Assembly (NCBI GenBank): GCA_965656785.1
Contig: CBFHLY010000016.1
Coordinates: 12,587 to 76,586, forward strand
Source: JALQTD01 sp965656785
GTDB taxonomy: Bacteria > Bacteroidota > Bacteroidia > Flavobacteriales_D > Sanyastnellaceae
Length of the DNA: 64,000 bases
Direction: 5' to 3'
Below the pieces are notes generated by a model. It was not told the DNA's origin. It saw only the letters and a list, made by a program, of their open reading frames with translations, and ran no database searches. Below are positions 45,672-56,089 of the stretch, in pieces. Made by a program: the position numbers and the translations under genes. The number at the start of each line of letters is the position of its first letter. Position 1 is the first letter of the stretch.

Positions 45672-46856
45672 TCATTCGTCCGCGTTGGCCTCGGCGGCCT
45701 TGCGGGTGCGGGAAACGGCCAGGATCATGCCGATGGCCAGTGAATTGAATAAGATGCTTGTGCCGCCGTAGGACACGATGGGAATGGGCTGGCCCGTGGT
45801 CGGAAAGATGCGCACCGCCACGGCCATATTCGTCAGGGCTTGGAAGGTGATGCTCATTCCCAAACCAAACGCCAGCAGCGAACCAAATCGAATCGGACAC
45901 TTCCGCGCCGCCCGGAGCGTGCGGTAGAAGAACATCAAAAACAAAATGACCAACCCGCCCCCTCCAAGCAAGGCCCCCCAATCTTCCACGATGGAGGCAA
46001 AGATCATGTCGGAGTACGATTCGGGAACGAAGTTCCGCGCCGCGCCCGTGCCGGGACCGGAAGGCGTCAGCCCGCCGCGGGAGATGGCAATTTGCGCGTA
46101 ACGGATTTGGTCCAACAGCTCACCGTCGCCGTCCGCGAACGACGCGATCCGGTTCTTCCACGTGCTCAACCGCGGAAAGAGGTTCGGCAGTGCGGTGGCC
46201 GCCGCAAGCCCCGCTCCCAGCAAGGCAGCCCCTGCGGCCGCAAGCCGGATCAGGTGCTTGAACGGCACGCCGCCCACAAAGAGCATCGTCACCGCCACCA
46301 AGCCGATGAGCGCCGCCGTGGACAAATCCGCCGGCAGGATGAGCAAGCACACCAGCGCGATGGGCACGATGATGGGCTGCACGCCGCGCTTGAAGTCGTG
46401 GAGTTTGTGTTGGTTGCGGTGGAGCATGCGCGCCACGTAGGTGATGAGCATGACCTTGGCGAAGTCCGAGGTTTGGACGGTGATGCCGATTCCGGGGATG
46501 CGCATCCAGCGTTTGGCATCGTTGATTTCCACGCCGATGAGGAGCGTGAGCAACAGCAGTGCGATGGCGACCCAGACGAGCACCGACGAGGCCCGCGCGA
46601 ACACGCGAATCGGCATGCGGTGCACGAAAAACACAGCTCCGAGTCCGATGGCCAGCATGAACGCGTGCTTGCCCAACAGCGGCAGCGACCCCCCGGAATT
46701 CTTGTGCACGAGGTATGCCCCGGCGCTGTACACCGTGATGAGGGAGATGCCGAACAGGATCAGGGTGACCATCCAGATCCCCCGATCGCCTTCGGCGCGT
46801 CGCATGAGTTGTTGGACCCAGTTGCCTTGCGGCAAGGGGGTGCTTTCCGTCGCCAC
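45672..46856 (-). CDS. ftsW: FtsW, septal peptidoglycan polymerase
   Basis: A SEDS-family integral membrane protein with about ten spans that polymerises lipid II at the septum together with the class B PBP. Motifs: GIWMVTLILFGISLITVYSA in span 1, AKRWMRIPGIGITVQTSDFA, the QIRYAQIAISRGGLTPSGPG loop, SYSDMIFASIVEDWG and PIPIVSYGGTSILFNSLAIG. No ATG lies at the 5' end. A GTG at 46856, 11 bases after the murD stop, gives 394 residues; the ATG at 46805 gives a start closer to the family norm and is a real alternative. Confidence 0.93.
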   Translation of the reverse strand: MATESTPLPQGNWVQQLMRRAEGDRGIWMVTLILFGISLITVYSAGAYLVHKNSGGSLPLLGKHAFMLAIGLGAVFFVHRMPIRVFARASSVLVWVAIALLLLTLLIGVEINDAKRWMRIPGIGITVQTSDFAKVMLITYVARMLHRNQHKLHDFKRGVQPIIVPIALVCLLILPADLSTAALIGLVAVTMLFVGGVPFKHLIRLAAAGAALLGAGLAAATALPNLFPRLSTWKNRIASFADGDGELLDQIRYAQIAISRGGLTPSGPGTGAARNFVPESYSDMIFASIVEDWGALLGGGGLVILFLMFFYRTLRAARKCPIRFGSLLAFGLGMSITFQALTNMAVAVRIFPTTGQPIPIVSYGGTSILFNSLAIGMILAVSRTRKAAEANADE

Positions 46857-46867
46857 GAGCCGCTCGA

Positions 46868-48261
<1,394 letters not shown>

Positions 48262-48265
<4 letters not shown>

Positions 48266-49530
48266 CGGACTTTCAGGGTAACGATGGTGATGACCGCGAG
48301 CAGGATGCCCACAATCCAAAAACGCGCCGTGATTTTCGACTCCGGCAGGTCCATTTTTTGGTAGTGGTGGTGCAACGGCGCCATCCGGAAAATCCGGCGG
48401 CCCTCCCCGTATTTCTTGCGCGTGTGGCGGAAGTACGCCACCTGCATCACGACGCTCAGGTTCTCCACGAGGAAGATGCCGCAGAGCACCGGAATCAGCA
48501 GTTCCTTCCGAATCAGGATGGCGAACGCCGCGATGATGCCGCCGAGGGCCAGGCTGCCCGTATCGCCCATGAAGACCTGGGCCGGGAATGCGTTGTACCA
48601 AAGGAACGCCACGCACGCGCCCACGAAGGCCGCGATGAACACCACCAGTTCCTGCGACCCGGGAATGAACATGATGTTCAGGTAGCCGCTCATGATGGCG
48701 TTGGAGCCGACGTACGCGAGGACCGCCAGGGCGATGCCGATGATGGCGCTCGTTCCGGTGGCGAGCCCGTCGATGCCGTCCGTGAGGTTCGCTCCGTTCG
48801 ACACCGCAGTTACCACGAGGATGACGATGAGGATGAAGACGACCCAAACATAATCGAGCGCCCAATCGCCCATCCACCCCACAAGCGCCGCGTAATCGAA
48901 GGCGTTGTGCTTCACGAACGGAATGGTCGTGGTGCTCGACTTCTTCGCTTCCCAAACCACATCGCCCCCGTCGGGGTTGAACACGTCGAAGGTCGTCCCG
49001 TCCACCGCGGTCATGGTGACGGTTTCGCCCGTTGTCGTGCGGTCCACGTGGTCCTTGATGGTGATGTCCGGGTGCCACCACATGACGGCGCCGAGGATGA
49101 GGCCGACGCCGATTTGGCCCACCACCTTGAACTTGCCCGCGAGGCCTTCCTTGTTCCGCTTGAACACCTTGATGTAGTCGTCGAGGAAGCCGATGGCGCC
49201 AAGCCAAACCGTCACCAGCAGCATGAGCTGGGCGTAGATGCTGGTCAGGTCGGCGAACAGCAGGGTGGGGACGAGGATGGCCGCAAGGATGATGAGGCCG
49301 CCCATGGTCGGGGTGCCTTGCTTTTGCATCTGGCCTTCGAGGCCGAGGTTGCGGACGATTTCACCGACCTGCTTCAGTTGCAGCCACCGGATGATGTGCT
49401 TCCCGACGCCGATTCCGATGAGCAGCGAAGTGAGCAGCGCCATCGCAGCGCGGAAAGAGACGAATTGGAACAGGCCCGCTCCGGGGAGGTTGTGCACTTC
49501 GTCCAGCCAGGTGAAGAGGTGGTACAGCAT
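48262..49530 (-). CDS. mraY: Phospho-N-acetylmuramoyl-pentapeptide transferase
   Basis: A 422-residue polytopic enzyme that makes lipid I from UDP-MurNAc-pentapeptide and undecaprenyl phosphate. Motifs include KQGTPTMGGLIILAAILVPT, GFLDDYIKVFKRNKEGL, NLTDGIDGLATGTSAIIGIA, FMGDTGSLALGGIIAAFAIL and APLHHHYQKMDLPESKI. It is longer than the ~360 residues of E. coli MraY because of a ~70-residue soluble insertion after the aspartate-rich loop (residues about 150-220), which is typical of Bacteroidota. It starts one base after the murE stop region. Confidence 0.97.
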
Positions 49531-49531
49531 C

Positions 49532-51001
49532 TCAGGAGTTGGCGTTGTTCAGGCCAAACGCCTCCGCGACGACCGCGCGGTCATCGAAGTCATGGCGAAC
49601 GCCTTGGATTTCTTGGTACGTTTCGTGGCCCTTGCCCGCGACGAGGACGATGTCTCCGGGGCGCGCCACGGCGGCGGCCATTCGAATGGCCTCGCGGCGA
49701 TCCGCAATGCTGATGGCCTTCCGCGCTTGAATCGGGTCGAGCCCAGCGCGCATGTCGGCGAGGATGGCTTCGGGTTCTTCGCTGCGCGGGTTGTCCGAGG
49801 TCAGGAACACCCGGTCGCTCAAGTCGGCCGCAGCCCGCGCCATGACCGGTCGCTTCGTCTTGTCCCGATCGCCGCCGCAGCCCACGACGGTGATGACTTG
49901 CGTGTCGCCGGCGCGGAAGCTGCCGATGGTCTTCAGCACGTTTTCGAGCGCATCGGGCGTGTGGGCGTAATCCACCACGGCCGTCACGCCGTTGCCGACC
50001 TCGACCTGTTCGAACCGGCCGGGAGGCGGCTTGAGCAAGGACAGAGCGGTCATGATTTCGAGCGTTTCGAACCCAAGTTCCCGGGCCACCGCGTACACGC
50101 TGAGCAAGTTCGAGGCGTTGAAGCCGCCGATGAGCCGCGAATACAAATCGTGTCCGTCGATGAACAGGTGCAACCCCTGCAGCGTGTTTTCGACGACGCG
50201 CGCCCGGTAGTCCGCCATCGCCGACACCGCGTAGTCGCGCACCCGCCCTTTGCAGCCGAGCACGAGGTCGTCCGCGTGGCGGTCGTCGCGGTTGATGAGC
50301 GCGAACGCCGAGCTGCTCAGCCCGTCAAAGAGGCCCCGCTTCGCGGCGAGGTAGTGGTTGAAGGTGCCGTGGTAGTCGAGGTGGTCGTGGGTGATGTTGC
50401 TGAACACCGCGCCGGCAAGGTGCGTGCCCGCGAGCCGGTGTTGGTGGATGCTGTGCGAGCTCGCTTCCATGAAGCAGAATTTGCAGCCCGCGTCGACCAT
50501 TTGGCGGAAGAGTCGCTGCATTTGCACGGCATCCGGCGTGGTGTGCGTCGAGGGCACGACCTGGTCGTTGATGCGGTTTTCGACCGTGCTGAGGAGGCCG
50601 GTTTTTCGGTCCAAAGCCCGAAACAGCTGGTGCAACAGCGTGACGGTGGTGGTCTTCCCGTTCGTTCCGGTCACCGCGACGACGCGCATTTCGCGGCTCG
50701 GGTGGTCGTAGAAGCCGGCTGCGATTTGGCCCAAGGCCTTCGACGCATCGTGCACCTGCACGTACGTCACGCCCTCCGCGCGATCCTCCGGCAAGCGCTC
50801 GGCCACCACCGCGATGGCGCCCCGCTCGATGGCCTGCGGAATGTAATCGTGCCCGTCCACCTTCGTGCCCGGCACCGCAACGAACACCCCAAACGGTTTC
50901 ACCGCGCGGCTGTCGAACGCGACGTCTTCGACGGCCACGTGCGTGGGCCCGTTCACTTCGGCTATGCGGCAACCGTACAGGATGTCTTTCAGGAGTTTCA
51001 T
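49532..51001 (-). CDS. murE: UDP-MurNAc-tripeptide ligase MurE (meso-DAP type)
   Basis: The ATG at 51001 gives 489 residues. The enzyme adds the third residue of the peptide stem. ATP loop VVAVTGTNGKTTTVTLLHQL, FMEASSHSIHQHRL, NITHDHLDYHGTFNHYLAAK and TAVVDYAHTPDALENVLKTI mark MurE. The specificity loop reads LTSDNPRSEEP; DNPR is the known signature for meso-diaminopimelate, so the wall is DAP-type. It overlaps the PBP gene by four bases and mraY follows after one base. murF and ddl are not in this cluster. Confidence 0.97.
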   Translation of the reverse strand: MKLLKDILYGCRIAEVNGPTHVAVEDVAFDSRAVKPFGVFVAVPGTKVDGHDYIPQAIERGAIAVVAERLPEDRAEGVTYVQVHDASKALGQIAAGFYDHPSREMRVVAVTGTNGKTTTVTLLHQLFRALDRKTGLLSTVENRINDQVVPSTHTTPDAVQMQRLFRQMVDAGCKFCFMEASSHSIHQHRLAGTHLAGAVFSNITHDHLDYHGTFNHYLAAKRGLFDGLSSSAFALINRDDRHADDLVLGCKGRVRDYAVSAMADYRARVVENTLQGLHLFIDGHDLYSRLIGGFNASNLLSVYAVARELGFETLEIMTALSLLKPPPGRFEQVEVGNGVTAVVDYAHTPDALENVLKTIGSFRAGDTQVITVVGCGGDRDKTKRPVMARAAADLSDRVFLTSDNPRSEEPEAILADMRAGLDPIQARKAISIADRREAIRMAAAVARPGDIVLVAGKGHETYQEIQGVRHDFDDRAVVAEAFGLNNANS

Positions 51002-53133
51002 GAGAGTTCGAGGTGGATGGTCCGGGCATGGCGCAGGGCGGTTCCCGGGATGATGCTTTGGCGGCGGACGGTGCCGATTCCGTCGGTGGTGACGGTCAAA
51101 CCGGCGTTTTCCAAGAGGTACAGCGCATCGCGCAAGCCGAGGCCGCGCACGTCCGGCACCGCCGATGCGGGGACGGGCAAAGGGCTGACGAGGACGGAGT
51201 CGCGGTGGGTGGTCGCTCGGGCCCAATCGCCGAGGCGCTCGGTTTCGAGGTACGCCACGCCCCACGCATCGTACAGCGTGAGCAGGTCCGCCTTCGCGCC
51301 GTCCTTGGCTCCGGGCAAGTGCGGAGTTTCCGCGAAGTTGCCCTCGGTGGCGGGGTGCAACGTGGGGTCGGTGGCGTAGACCTTGTCCGCGAGTTCCTGG
51401 AAGACGGGGCCGGCAATGGTGCTGCCGTAGTACACGCCGGAGCGGGTGTCGGCGATGACGACGATGCAGGAGTATTTCGGCGCTTCCGCGGGGAAATAGC
51501 CGGCGAAGGAGGCGCGGTAGCGGCCGTCGTATCCGTTGGGGCCAGCGATCCATGCCGTGCCCGTTTTGCCCGCCACGCGGTACGGGCTTTTCTTGAAGAC
51601 GGCGTTCGCCGTGCCGTTGCCGTTGGGGTCGGCGACCCGTTCCATCATGCGGCGGCACGTGGCGAGGGTGGTTTCGCTGCAAATGCCGTCGCGCAGGACG
51701 CGGGGTTCGAAGCGATCGGCGACTTGGCCGTTGCTCAGCAGGGCTTCCACGAGTTGAGGTTCCATGACGCGGCCGTCATTGGCTACGGCGTTCACGAGGG
51801 CGAGGGTTTGGAGCGGGGTTTGGGTCACCTCGTAGCCGATGGCCATCTGGGTCAAACTCAACGCCGACCAACGGCCCTCGCCCACTTCGCTGTAGACCTT
51901 CGGTTCCGCCTCGCCCGCAAGCCGGATGCCCGCTCGATCCGTCACGCCGAGGTTCTTCAACGCGTCCAGGAACGCTTGCGGCTCCGCGTCGAAGGCCTGC
52001 TTGATGGTCAAGGCCGTGCCGATGTTCGAACTCACTTCGAAGACTTCTTCCAAAGTCAAATCCCCGTGCCCGCCGCGGTCGTGGTTCGAGTCGTGCATGG
52101 CCTTGCCGTGGAACACCATGCGGCCATTGCCCGTGGAGAGAACGGTTTCGGGGGCGACGCCGGCTTCGAGGGCGGCCATGAGCGTGGCGAGTTTGAAGGT
52201 CGATCCGGGCTCTACGGCGGTGCCGATGGCGTGGTTGTAGGATTCGGCGTACTGGGGGGCTGCGCCGCCGAGGTCGAGCCCGTCGCCTTGGCGGGTCAGG
52301 TTGGCGATGGCGCGGATGCGGCCGGTGGCCACTTCCATGAGGACCACCGTGCCCCATGCCGCGTTGTGCTTGACGAGTTGCTTTTCAAGGGCGCGCGAGG
52401 CCACGTCTTGCAGGTGCATGTCGATGGTGGAGACCAGGTCGTACCCGTTTTGGGGTTCCACCACGTAATCGTCCGTCGCGGGAATCCAAACGCCCCCGCT
52501 GGCCCGCGTCTGCAACTGCTGGCCTTCGACCCCCTGCAGCTCGGCATTCCAGCTCGCTTCCAGGCCCACGCGGTTGCTGTCCCGGTCGATGCCCACGGTC
52601 CGCGCAGCCAACTCGCCAAACGGCTTCAAGCGTTTGTCCTCCCGGATGAACATGAACCCGCTGCGCAGCCGCCCGCGTTCGATGAAGGGCAGCTCCTTGA
52701 GTTCCTTCATTTGCAGGTAGCTCAGCTTGTTGCCCACGAGGTGGTAGCGGTTGCCGCTTTGCCGAGCGCGCCGCAGGCGATCTTTGTAGGTGACCGCATC
52801 GCGCTTGCCGATGATGCGCGCGAAGCCTTGGGTCAAATCCTCCAATGCCGCACCCAACGCCTGCGCGTCGAGCCCATCCACTTGGCTGTCCCAGCGCAAT
52901 TCGTAAACGGGAACGGAGGTGGCGAGGACGCTGCCGTTGGTGGAGAAGATCTGGCCGCGGCTTGGCTGAATTGAGCGCACCTGTTCGGTGAACGACTGGC
53001 CCTGTTGTTGCCAGCGTTCGAACTCGTACGTTTGGATGTAAATGACTTTGCCGAAGATGCCGATGCCGATGAGCAGCAGCACACTGAACAAAATCCACGC
53101 GCGGACCGCGTATTTCCGATCGAGGTCGCTCAT
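50998..53133 (-). CDS. ftsI: Class B penicillin-binding protein with PASTA domain (FtsI-like)
   Basis: A 711-residue bitopic transpeptidase that cross-links septal peptidoglycan. One N-terminal span (AWILFSVLLLIGIGIFGKVI) is followed by the PBP dimerisation region (QPSRGQIFSTNGSVLATSVP). The transpeptidase motifs are SxxK near residue 309 (AVEPGSTFKLATLMAALE), SSN near 370 (VFEVSSNIGTALT) and KTG near 522 (YRVAGKTGTAW). Residues about 655-711 form one PASTA domain (VPDVRGLGLRDALYLLENAG). It is placed between ftsL and murE with four-base overlaps on both sides. Confidence 0.96.
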   Translation of the reverse strand: MSDLDRKYAVRAWILFSVLLLIGIGIFGKVIYIQTYEFERWQQQGQSFTEQVRSIQPSRGQIFSTNGSVLATSVPVYELRWDSQVDGLDAQALGAALEDLTQGFARIIGKRDAVTYKDRLRRARQSGNRYHLVGNKLSYLQMKELKELPFIERGRLRSGFMFIREDKRLKPFGELAARTVGIDRDSNRVGLEASWNAELQGVEGQQLQTRASGGVWIPATDDYVVEPQNGYDLVSTIDMHLQDVASRALEKQLVKHNAAWGTVVLMEVATGRIRAIANLTRQGDGLDLGGAAPQYAESYNHAIGTAVEPGSTFKLATLMAALEAGVAPETVLSTGNGRMVFHGKAMHDSNHDRGGHGDLTLEEVFEVSSNIGTALTIKQAFDAEPQAFLDALKNLGVTDRAGIRLAGEAEPKVYSEVGEGRWSALSLTQMAIGYEVTQTPLQTLALVNAVANDGRVMEPQLVEALLSNGQVADRFEPRVLRDGICSETTLATCRRMMERVADPNGNGTANAVFKKSPYRVAGKTGTAWIAGPNGYDGRYRASFAGYFPAEAPKYSCIVVIADTRSGVYYGSTIAGPVFQELADKVYATDPTLHPATEGNFAETPHLPGAKDGAKADLLTLYDAWGVAYLETERLGDWARATTHRDSVLVSPLPVPASAVPDVRGLGLRDALYLLENAGLTVTTDGIGTVRRQSIIPGTALRHARTIHLELS

Positions 53134-53609
53134 GGCTCGCGGAATTCAGGGGTGGGCACTTCGATGAGGTAGGGGGCTTCGACGGATTGGATGAGCCCGA
53201 GGGTCGCCATGCTTCGTTCGACTTGGCTTTGTTGAAGCTGCGATTCGAATTCCGCTTGAAGGGTCTTGAATTCCGCGCGCAACTCTTCCAGCCGGCGTTC
53301 GGTGGATTGGCGTTCGCGCTCCAAATGCTCGTAATAGTAGCCGAGTGAAACGTAGAGCACGAGCAGGAAGCTGACGAAGATCAGGTACGGGGCTTGGGCG
53401 AGGGCGCCTTCGCGGATGAGGAACTCGCCGCTCAACAAATCCCGCACCTGGTTTGCCCAAGCGCTCGAAGGGCGCTTCTGCGCGGGCGCTTCCGTCTCGG
53501 GTACTTCCACTTCGGGCGCCTCGTCGGGCGTCCTGAAGGTGGCGTGGCTCGTGGAGCGCGTTTCGGGAGCGGGGGGCGCGGGTTGACTGCGGCGGAACAG
53601 GCGCTTCAT
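53130..53609 (-). CDS. ftsL: FtsL-like division protein
   Basis: A 159-residue protein with a proline-rich cytosolic N-terminus, the Bacteroidota phrase LLSGEFLIREGALAQAPYLI, one membrane span (FVSFLLVLYVSLGYYY) and a periplasmic coiled coil (RRLEELRAEFKTLQAEFESQ) ending in ATLGLIQSVEAPYLIEV. This layout is that of FtsL, which pairs with FtsB and FtsQ to activate FtsWI. Conservation is weak as usual; its place between rsmH and the PBP gene with four-base overlaps is decisive. Confidence 0.85.
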   Translation of the reverse strand: MKRLFRRSQPAPPAPETRSTSHATFRTPDEAPEVEVPETEAPAQKRPSSAWANQVRDLLSGEFLIREGALAQAPYLIFVSFLLVLYVSLGYYYEHLERERQSTERRLEELRAEFKTLQAEFESQLQQSQVERSMATLGLIQSVEAPYLIEVPTPEFREP

Positions 53610-54544
53610 GCTGACGGGGTGTAGTCGGTTCGTTCAGCAATCCGCAACCGGGCACTCCGGGAGCGGGGGTTGACCGCCTGTTCGGCGTCGTCCGCCACCA
53701 CGGCCTTGCGCGTGATGGGACGGAAGGGGGCCAAAGGCGCACCGCGCAAGTCGCGCTCGAGTTCGTCGTCGAAGTTGCCGGAACGCACGAAGTACTTCAC
53801 AAGCCGGTCTTCGAGGCTGTGGTAGGACATGACGACGAGCCGCCCGCCTTCGGGCAACAGCGCGGTGCACTGCTTGAGCAGTTCTCGGAGGGCGCCGAGT
53901 TCGTCGTTGAGTTCGATGCGCAAGGCTTGAAAGACCTGCGCCATGAATTTGTTCTCCTTGCCGCGCGGCGCGAGGGGTTCGAGCACGTGCTTGAGCCGGC
54001 CCGTCGTCGCGATGGGTTCGGTGTCCCGGGCTTGTACCAGCGCCCACGCCGCCTTATCGGGGCGCTTCAGTTCTCCGTACAAACGGAAGACCCGCGTCAG
54101 TTCTTCGACCGTCGCGCTGGCCACCCACTCCGCCCCGGAAACGCCCGCGTTGGGGTTCATGCGCAAGTCCAACGGCGCATCGGTTCGGGTCGAAAACCCG
54201 CGCTCACCCGCGTCAAACTGGTGCGATGAAACGCCCAAATCCGCCAACAGGCCATGCACTTCGGTCACACCGTGCATGCGCAAGAAATTGCGCGCGTACC
54301 GGAAGTTTTGGGGAATGAGCGTGAAGCGGGCGTCGTCTGGGACGTTCGCTTGGGCGTCGGGATCTTGGTCGAACGCCCAGAGCCGGTCGTTGGTGCCCAT
54401 TTGTTCGAGGATGGCCCGGCTGTGGCCGCCTCCCCCGAACGTGACGTCCACCCAGTGGCGCGTCGCTGTGGACGCCGCATCCAAGCCCAGCCCGTCGAGG
54501 CAGGGTTGGAGCATCACGGGCACGTGGTAGGTCGTTCCTTCCAT
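53606..54544 (-). CDS. rsmH: 16S rRNA (cytosine1402-N4)-methyltransferase RsmH
   Basis: The ATG at 54544 gives 312 residues. This SAM-dependent enzyme methylates C1402 of 16S rRNA in the decoding centre. Signature segments are YHVPVMLQPCLDGL, the SAM loop WVDVTFGGGGHSRAILEQ, LADLGVSSHQFDAGERGFST, PLDLRMNP and VMSYHSLEDRLVKYF. It overlaps the MraZ stop by one base and ftsL by four. The long upstream frame is a shadow. Confidence 0.97.
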   Translation of the reverse strand: MEGTTYHVPVMLQPCLDGLGLDAASTATRHWVDVTFGGGGHSRAILEQMGTNDRLWAFDQDPDAQANVPDDARFTLIPQNFRYARNFLRMHGVTEVHGLLADLGVSSHQFDAGERGFSTRTDAPLDLRMNPNAGVSGAEWVASATVEELTRVFRLYGELKRPDKAAWALVQARDTEPIATTGRLKHVLEPLAPRGKENKFMAQVFQALRIELNDELGALRELLKQCTALLPEGGRLVVMSYHSLEDRLVKYFVRSGNFDDELERDLRGAPLAPFRPITRKAVVADDAEQAVNPRSRSARLRIAERTDYTPSA

Positions 54545-55017
54545 CACGCCTCCGGTTCGATGTCGCGCCGCACGTCTTCTGCGAGGTCGCCGAAGTCCAG
54601 GTCTTCGCCGAGTACTTGCGCTTCGTACGCCGCTTTGTTCCAAATCTCCAGTTTCTCGCCCAGCCCCGAGATGATGATCTCGTTGTCTGCCTTCACGTCG
54701 ACGCCTGCGTATTGCATCAACAAGGCGGGGAGGCTGATCCGGCCCGCGCCATCCAGCTCGACAGCAGTGGCGCCCTTCATGAACATCCGTTGGAATTGCT
54801 GGTGCTTCCGGTTGTACCGGCTCAGCTTCGACATCTCGTCGTTCACCTTGTCCCATTCGGGCTTCGGGTACAGCACCAGGCACTTTTCGAAGATGTCCCG
54901 GTTCAGCACGAGCCCGTGATGCAACACCCCGTCGAGCTGCTTGCGCAGCCGCGATGGGAAAGACACGCGGCCTTTCGCATCGACTTTACAGGTGTATTCT
55001 CCGAGCAGATTGAGCAT
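54544..55017 (-). CDS. mraZ: MraZ transcriptional regulator
   Basis: A 157-residue protein with two AbrB/MraZ-type swapped-hairpin domains: LGEYTCKVDAKGRVSFPSRL at the N-terminus and a second DGAGRISLPALLMQYAGVD. The first carries the DxKGR loop that contacts DNA. MraZ is a ring-shaped repressor of the dcw operon that binds TGGG direct repeats at ten-base steps. Such repeats lie just upstream (55044-55088), so autoregulation is expected. It is the first gene of the division cluster. Confidence 0.97.
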   Translation of the reverse strand: MLNLLGEYTCKVDAKGRVSFPSRLRKQLDGVLHHGLVLNRDIFEKCLVLYPKPEWDKVNDEMSKLSRYNRKHQQFQRMFMKGATAVELDGAGRISLPALLMQYAGVDVKADNEIIISGLGEKLEIWNKAAYEAQVLGEDLDFGDLAEDVRRDIEPEA

Positions 55018-55035
55018 GGGGGGAGTTCTTCAAAC

Positions 55036-55043
55036 CAAAATTA
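55036..55043 (-). promoter_or_regulatory. -7 promoter element of the dcw operon
   Basis: The minus strand reads TAATTTTG, a full TAnnTTTG match, 18 bases before the mraZ ATG at 55017. It directly abuts the MraZ box array, so bound MraZ would cover the -33 region. Confidence 0.5.
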
Positions 55044-55088
55044 CTCACGATTTCCCACTTTCTCCCACGATATGACACTTTCTCCCCC
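55044..55088 (-). promoter_or_regulatory. MraZ box array at the dcw promoter
   Basis: On the minus strand five TGGG-like pentamers recur at exact ten-base steps: GGGGG (55084-55088), GTGTC, GTGGG (55064-55068), GTGGG (55054-55058) and GTGAG (55044-55048). Two match the known MraZ site (TGGGN-5-TGGGN) fully and the others are degenerate. Confidence 0.65.
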
Positions 55089-55150
55089 ATTGTGGAAAAG
55101 TCATCAAGGGTTGTGTGTTTAAAACCGTGGAATGGCGCGGGTTTGAGAAA

Positions 55151-55165
55151 GTGGGGAAAAGTGGG
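55151..55165 (+). promoter_or_regulatory. Second pair of MraZ-like boxes, opposite orientation
   Basis: GTGGG occurs at 55151-55155 and 55161-55165 on the plus strand, again ten bases apart, between the mraZ array and the hydrolase gene. It may be a second MraZ site aimed at the divergent hydrolase-engB unit. Confidence 0.4.
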
Positions 55166-55306
55166 GTGTTTTGGTTTTCAACACGTTATCAACAATTCAG
55201 CGCAACGGAGTGGGGCGGTGGGGTGGAAGAAGGCGACCTTTGCGTTTCCTTTGCAGTTCACGGGGTCGGTTGCACGCGGTGCGATTTGGCCTGAAAACGC
55301 GACGAC

Positions 55307-56089
55307 ATGGAACCAACGAACACACCGGAAATCAAAGAACTCGGGGAATACCGGTTCGTGGAAAGCGGCAGCGGCGAGCCGTTGGTGCTGCTGCACGGGC
55401 TCTTCGGAGCACTGAGCAATTTCGAAGCGGTGCGCACGCATTTTTCCGAGCGCTTCCGCGTCATCATTCCGATGCTTCCGATTTATGAGCTGCCGCTCTT
55501 GAGCACCAGTGCCAAATCCATTGCCGCCCACATCGCCGGTTTCGTGGAAGCCATGGGGCTCGACCGGGTGCACCTCCTCGGCAACAGCCTCGGGGGTCAC
55601 GTCGGACTCATTTATACCCGGAAGCATCCGGAGAAGGTGGCTTCGTTGACCTTGACGGCGAGCAGCGGGTTGTACGAGAACGCGTTTGGCAACAGCTTCC
55701 CCCGTCGAGAGGACAAAACGTTCATCCGCGAAAAAGTCGCCGTGACCTTCTACGATCCGGTGCACGCCACCGACGAGCTCGTCGACGAATGCTTCGAAGC
55801 GGTGAACAGCCGGGAAAAGGTGTTGCGCATCCTCGCCATCGCGAAGTCGGCCATCCGCCACAACATGGCGAAGGACCTGCCGGACATGGACTTGCCCGTG
55901 TGCTTGATTTGGGGGAAGAACGACCAAATCACGCCGCCGGAAGTGGCCGAGGAATTCCACGCGGGGTTCCCGGACAGCGATTTGTTCTGGATCGATGAAT
56001 GCGGGCACGCGCCGATGATGGAGCACCCGCAGGAATTCAACCGCCTCCTGTCCGAGTGGCACGCGGCGCGCGGAATCGGGCAAGCGTAA
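55307..56089 (+). CDS. Alpha/beta hydrolase
   Basis: A 260-residue soluble hydrolase with the complete catalytic triad signature: the oxyanion HG in GEPLVLLHGLFGALSNF, nucleophile elbow VHLLGNSLGGHVGL, the acid in LIWGKNDQITPPEV, and the histidine in IDECGHAPMMEHPQEFN. The substrate is unknown; esterase or lipase-like activity is expected. In Bacteroidota this gene commonly sits between mraZ and engB, as here. It overlaps engB by one base (TAATG). Confidence 0.93.
   Translation: MEPTNTPEIKELGEYRFVESGSGEPLVLLHGLFGALSNFEAVRTHFSERFRVIIPMLPIYELPLLSTSAKSIAAHIAGFVEAMGLDRVHLLGNSLGGHVGLIYTRKHPEKVASLTLTASSGLYENAFGNSFPRREDKTFIREKVAVTFYDPVHATDELVDECFEAVNSREKVLRILAIAKSAIRHNMAKDLPDMDLPVCLIWGKNDQITPPEVAEEFHAGFPDSDLFWIDECGHAPMMEHPQEFNRLLSEWHAARGIGQA

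Noticed and set aside
55088..55200. Possible DnaA boxes (TGTGGAAAA, TTATCAACA) suggesting an origin
   Set aside because: Each has a mismatch to TTATCCACA, there are only two, and no dnaA, dnaN or other origin gene is near.
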